A stretch of DNA of 64,000 nt from Xenococcaceae cyanobacterium MO_188.B32. Lineage in GTDB: Bacteria; Cyanobacteriota; Cyanobacteriia; Cyanobacteriales; Xenococcaceae. The stretch spans positions 22,517 to 86,516 of the forward strand of contig JASJDJ010000006.1 in NCBI GenBank assembly GCA_030065635.1, written 5' to 3'. The first letter of the stretch is position 1. The number at the start of each line of letters is the position of its first letter. The position numbers and the translations under genes are program-made. Below are positions 63,713 through 64,000 of this stretch, piece by piece. The notes below the pieces were generated by a model. It worked only from the letters and a program-made list of their open reading frames with translations, had not been told where the DNA came from and made no database searches.

Positions 63713-64000
63713 ATACCCCCAATTTTTCGGGGTCGAATAGTATTTTTATACTAAAAAAGGCAGGGCTGTTTCATTCTTGGTTAAGGTAGAGGGGGAGCAA
63801 GGGAGCAGGGGAGTAGGGGAGGATTTTTGGCAAATACTCGGGATTTTAACCATATTAAGCGTCCAATAATTTTGGTCAGTCAACGAATTATTAGTTATTT
63901 CAGTTGATTTAACCAAAATAATTAGTCAGGTTTTAAAAACAAAATTGGCTTATTTTTAAGCAAATTGTGGTTCATTTCCCCATTAACCCACTTCCCTACC

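Larger units (their letters stand above)
63302..64000. other. Spacer with transposase debris and hairpins to the window end
   Basis: After the oxidoreductase gene come a truncated IS1634-like transposase start (63433-63609), an IS200/IS605-right-end-like hairpin (63646-63712) and a purine-rich GGGGAGCAAGGGAGCAGGGG stretch (63792-63822). Nothing else recognisable reaches the end of the window. Confidence 0.5.

Noticed and set aside
1..64000. CRISPR arrays, tRNA and rRNA genes
   Set aside because: No regularly spaced direct repeats and no tRNA T-loop or acceptor pairs or rRNA cores were recognised by eye; a tRNAscan and CRISPR finder run would settle it.

Overview
The window is a chromosomal segment of an AT-rich cyanobacterium. 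The photosynthesis and pigment genes psbV, crtQ and ycf39 are present, as are sufR-sufB, an NblB/CpcE-like HEAT-repeat gene, DUF3120 and a cyanoexosortase locus. The octamer GCGATCGC (HIP1) and its derivatives are scattered through genes and spacers. Long AT-rich spacers full of repeat debris suggest a large-genome lineage, but the species cannot be fixed from the sequence. No tRNA, rRNA or CRISPR array was found.

Layout. 0-2.1 kb: an AEC permease and a PHP-domain protein. 2.1-5.9 kb: divergent sufR/sufB with two visible SufR operators, then a class I ribonucleotide reductase small subunit. 5.9-6.5 kb: a decayed IS200/IS605-type element. 6.9-15.4 kb: a co-directional run of TPR protein, DegT aminotransferase, cyanoexosortase B, its partner protein, an outer-membrane polysaccharide exporter and a Wzc/GumC-like protein, which reads as one envelope-polysaccharide/exosortase locus. 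15.5-19.7 kb (minus strand): psbV, a small ORF, two tandem SRPBCC genes, crtQ and a conserved hypothetical. 20-25 kb: a hexapeptide acyltransferase, a sulfatase pseudogene broken by a 133-bp MITE and a signal-peptide frameshift, and a GT-C membrane protein. 25.5-30.3 kb: a DICT-GAF histidine kinase, then an accessory patch with two VapBC-like modules, a coiled-coil membrane protein, a recombinase tail and HIP1-cored repeats.

30.3-42.5 kb: housekeeping and conserved genes (lytic transglycosylase, FHA protein, pgl, HpsJ-like, DUF502-nusB, peroxiredoxin, HEAT protein) with gene debris between them (a methyltransferase/restriction N-terminus, a DUF985 cupin N-terminus, an orphan HicB) and a structured RNA resembling 6S (6Sa) RNA. 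42.9-55 kb: isolated ABC components, DUF3120, GNAT, S-formylglutathione hydrolase, radC, a hybrid kinase and FabD. 54.7-60.1 kb: a COQ4-like or unknown membrane protein, two membrane proteins of GT-C type and Ycf39. 60.1-64 kb: decayed genes, an ISL3 remnant, hairpin repeats, a saccharopine-dehydrogenase-like gene and an IS1634-like N-terminus.

The best leads for new biology are the sulfatase MITE, whose removal restores the reading frame exactly, the exosortase/EPS locus, the candidate 6S RNA, the paired SufR operators in front of a sufB separated from sufCDS, and a family of about 80-bp perfect or near-perfect hairpins in spacers. No clearly new multi-gene defence system was found; the defence-type genes seen are toxin-antitoxin modules and fragments.
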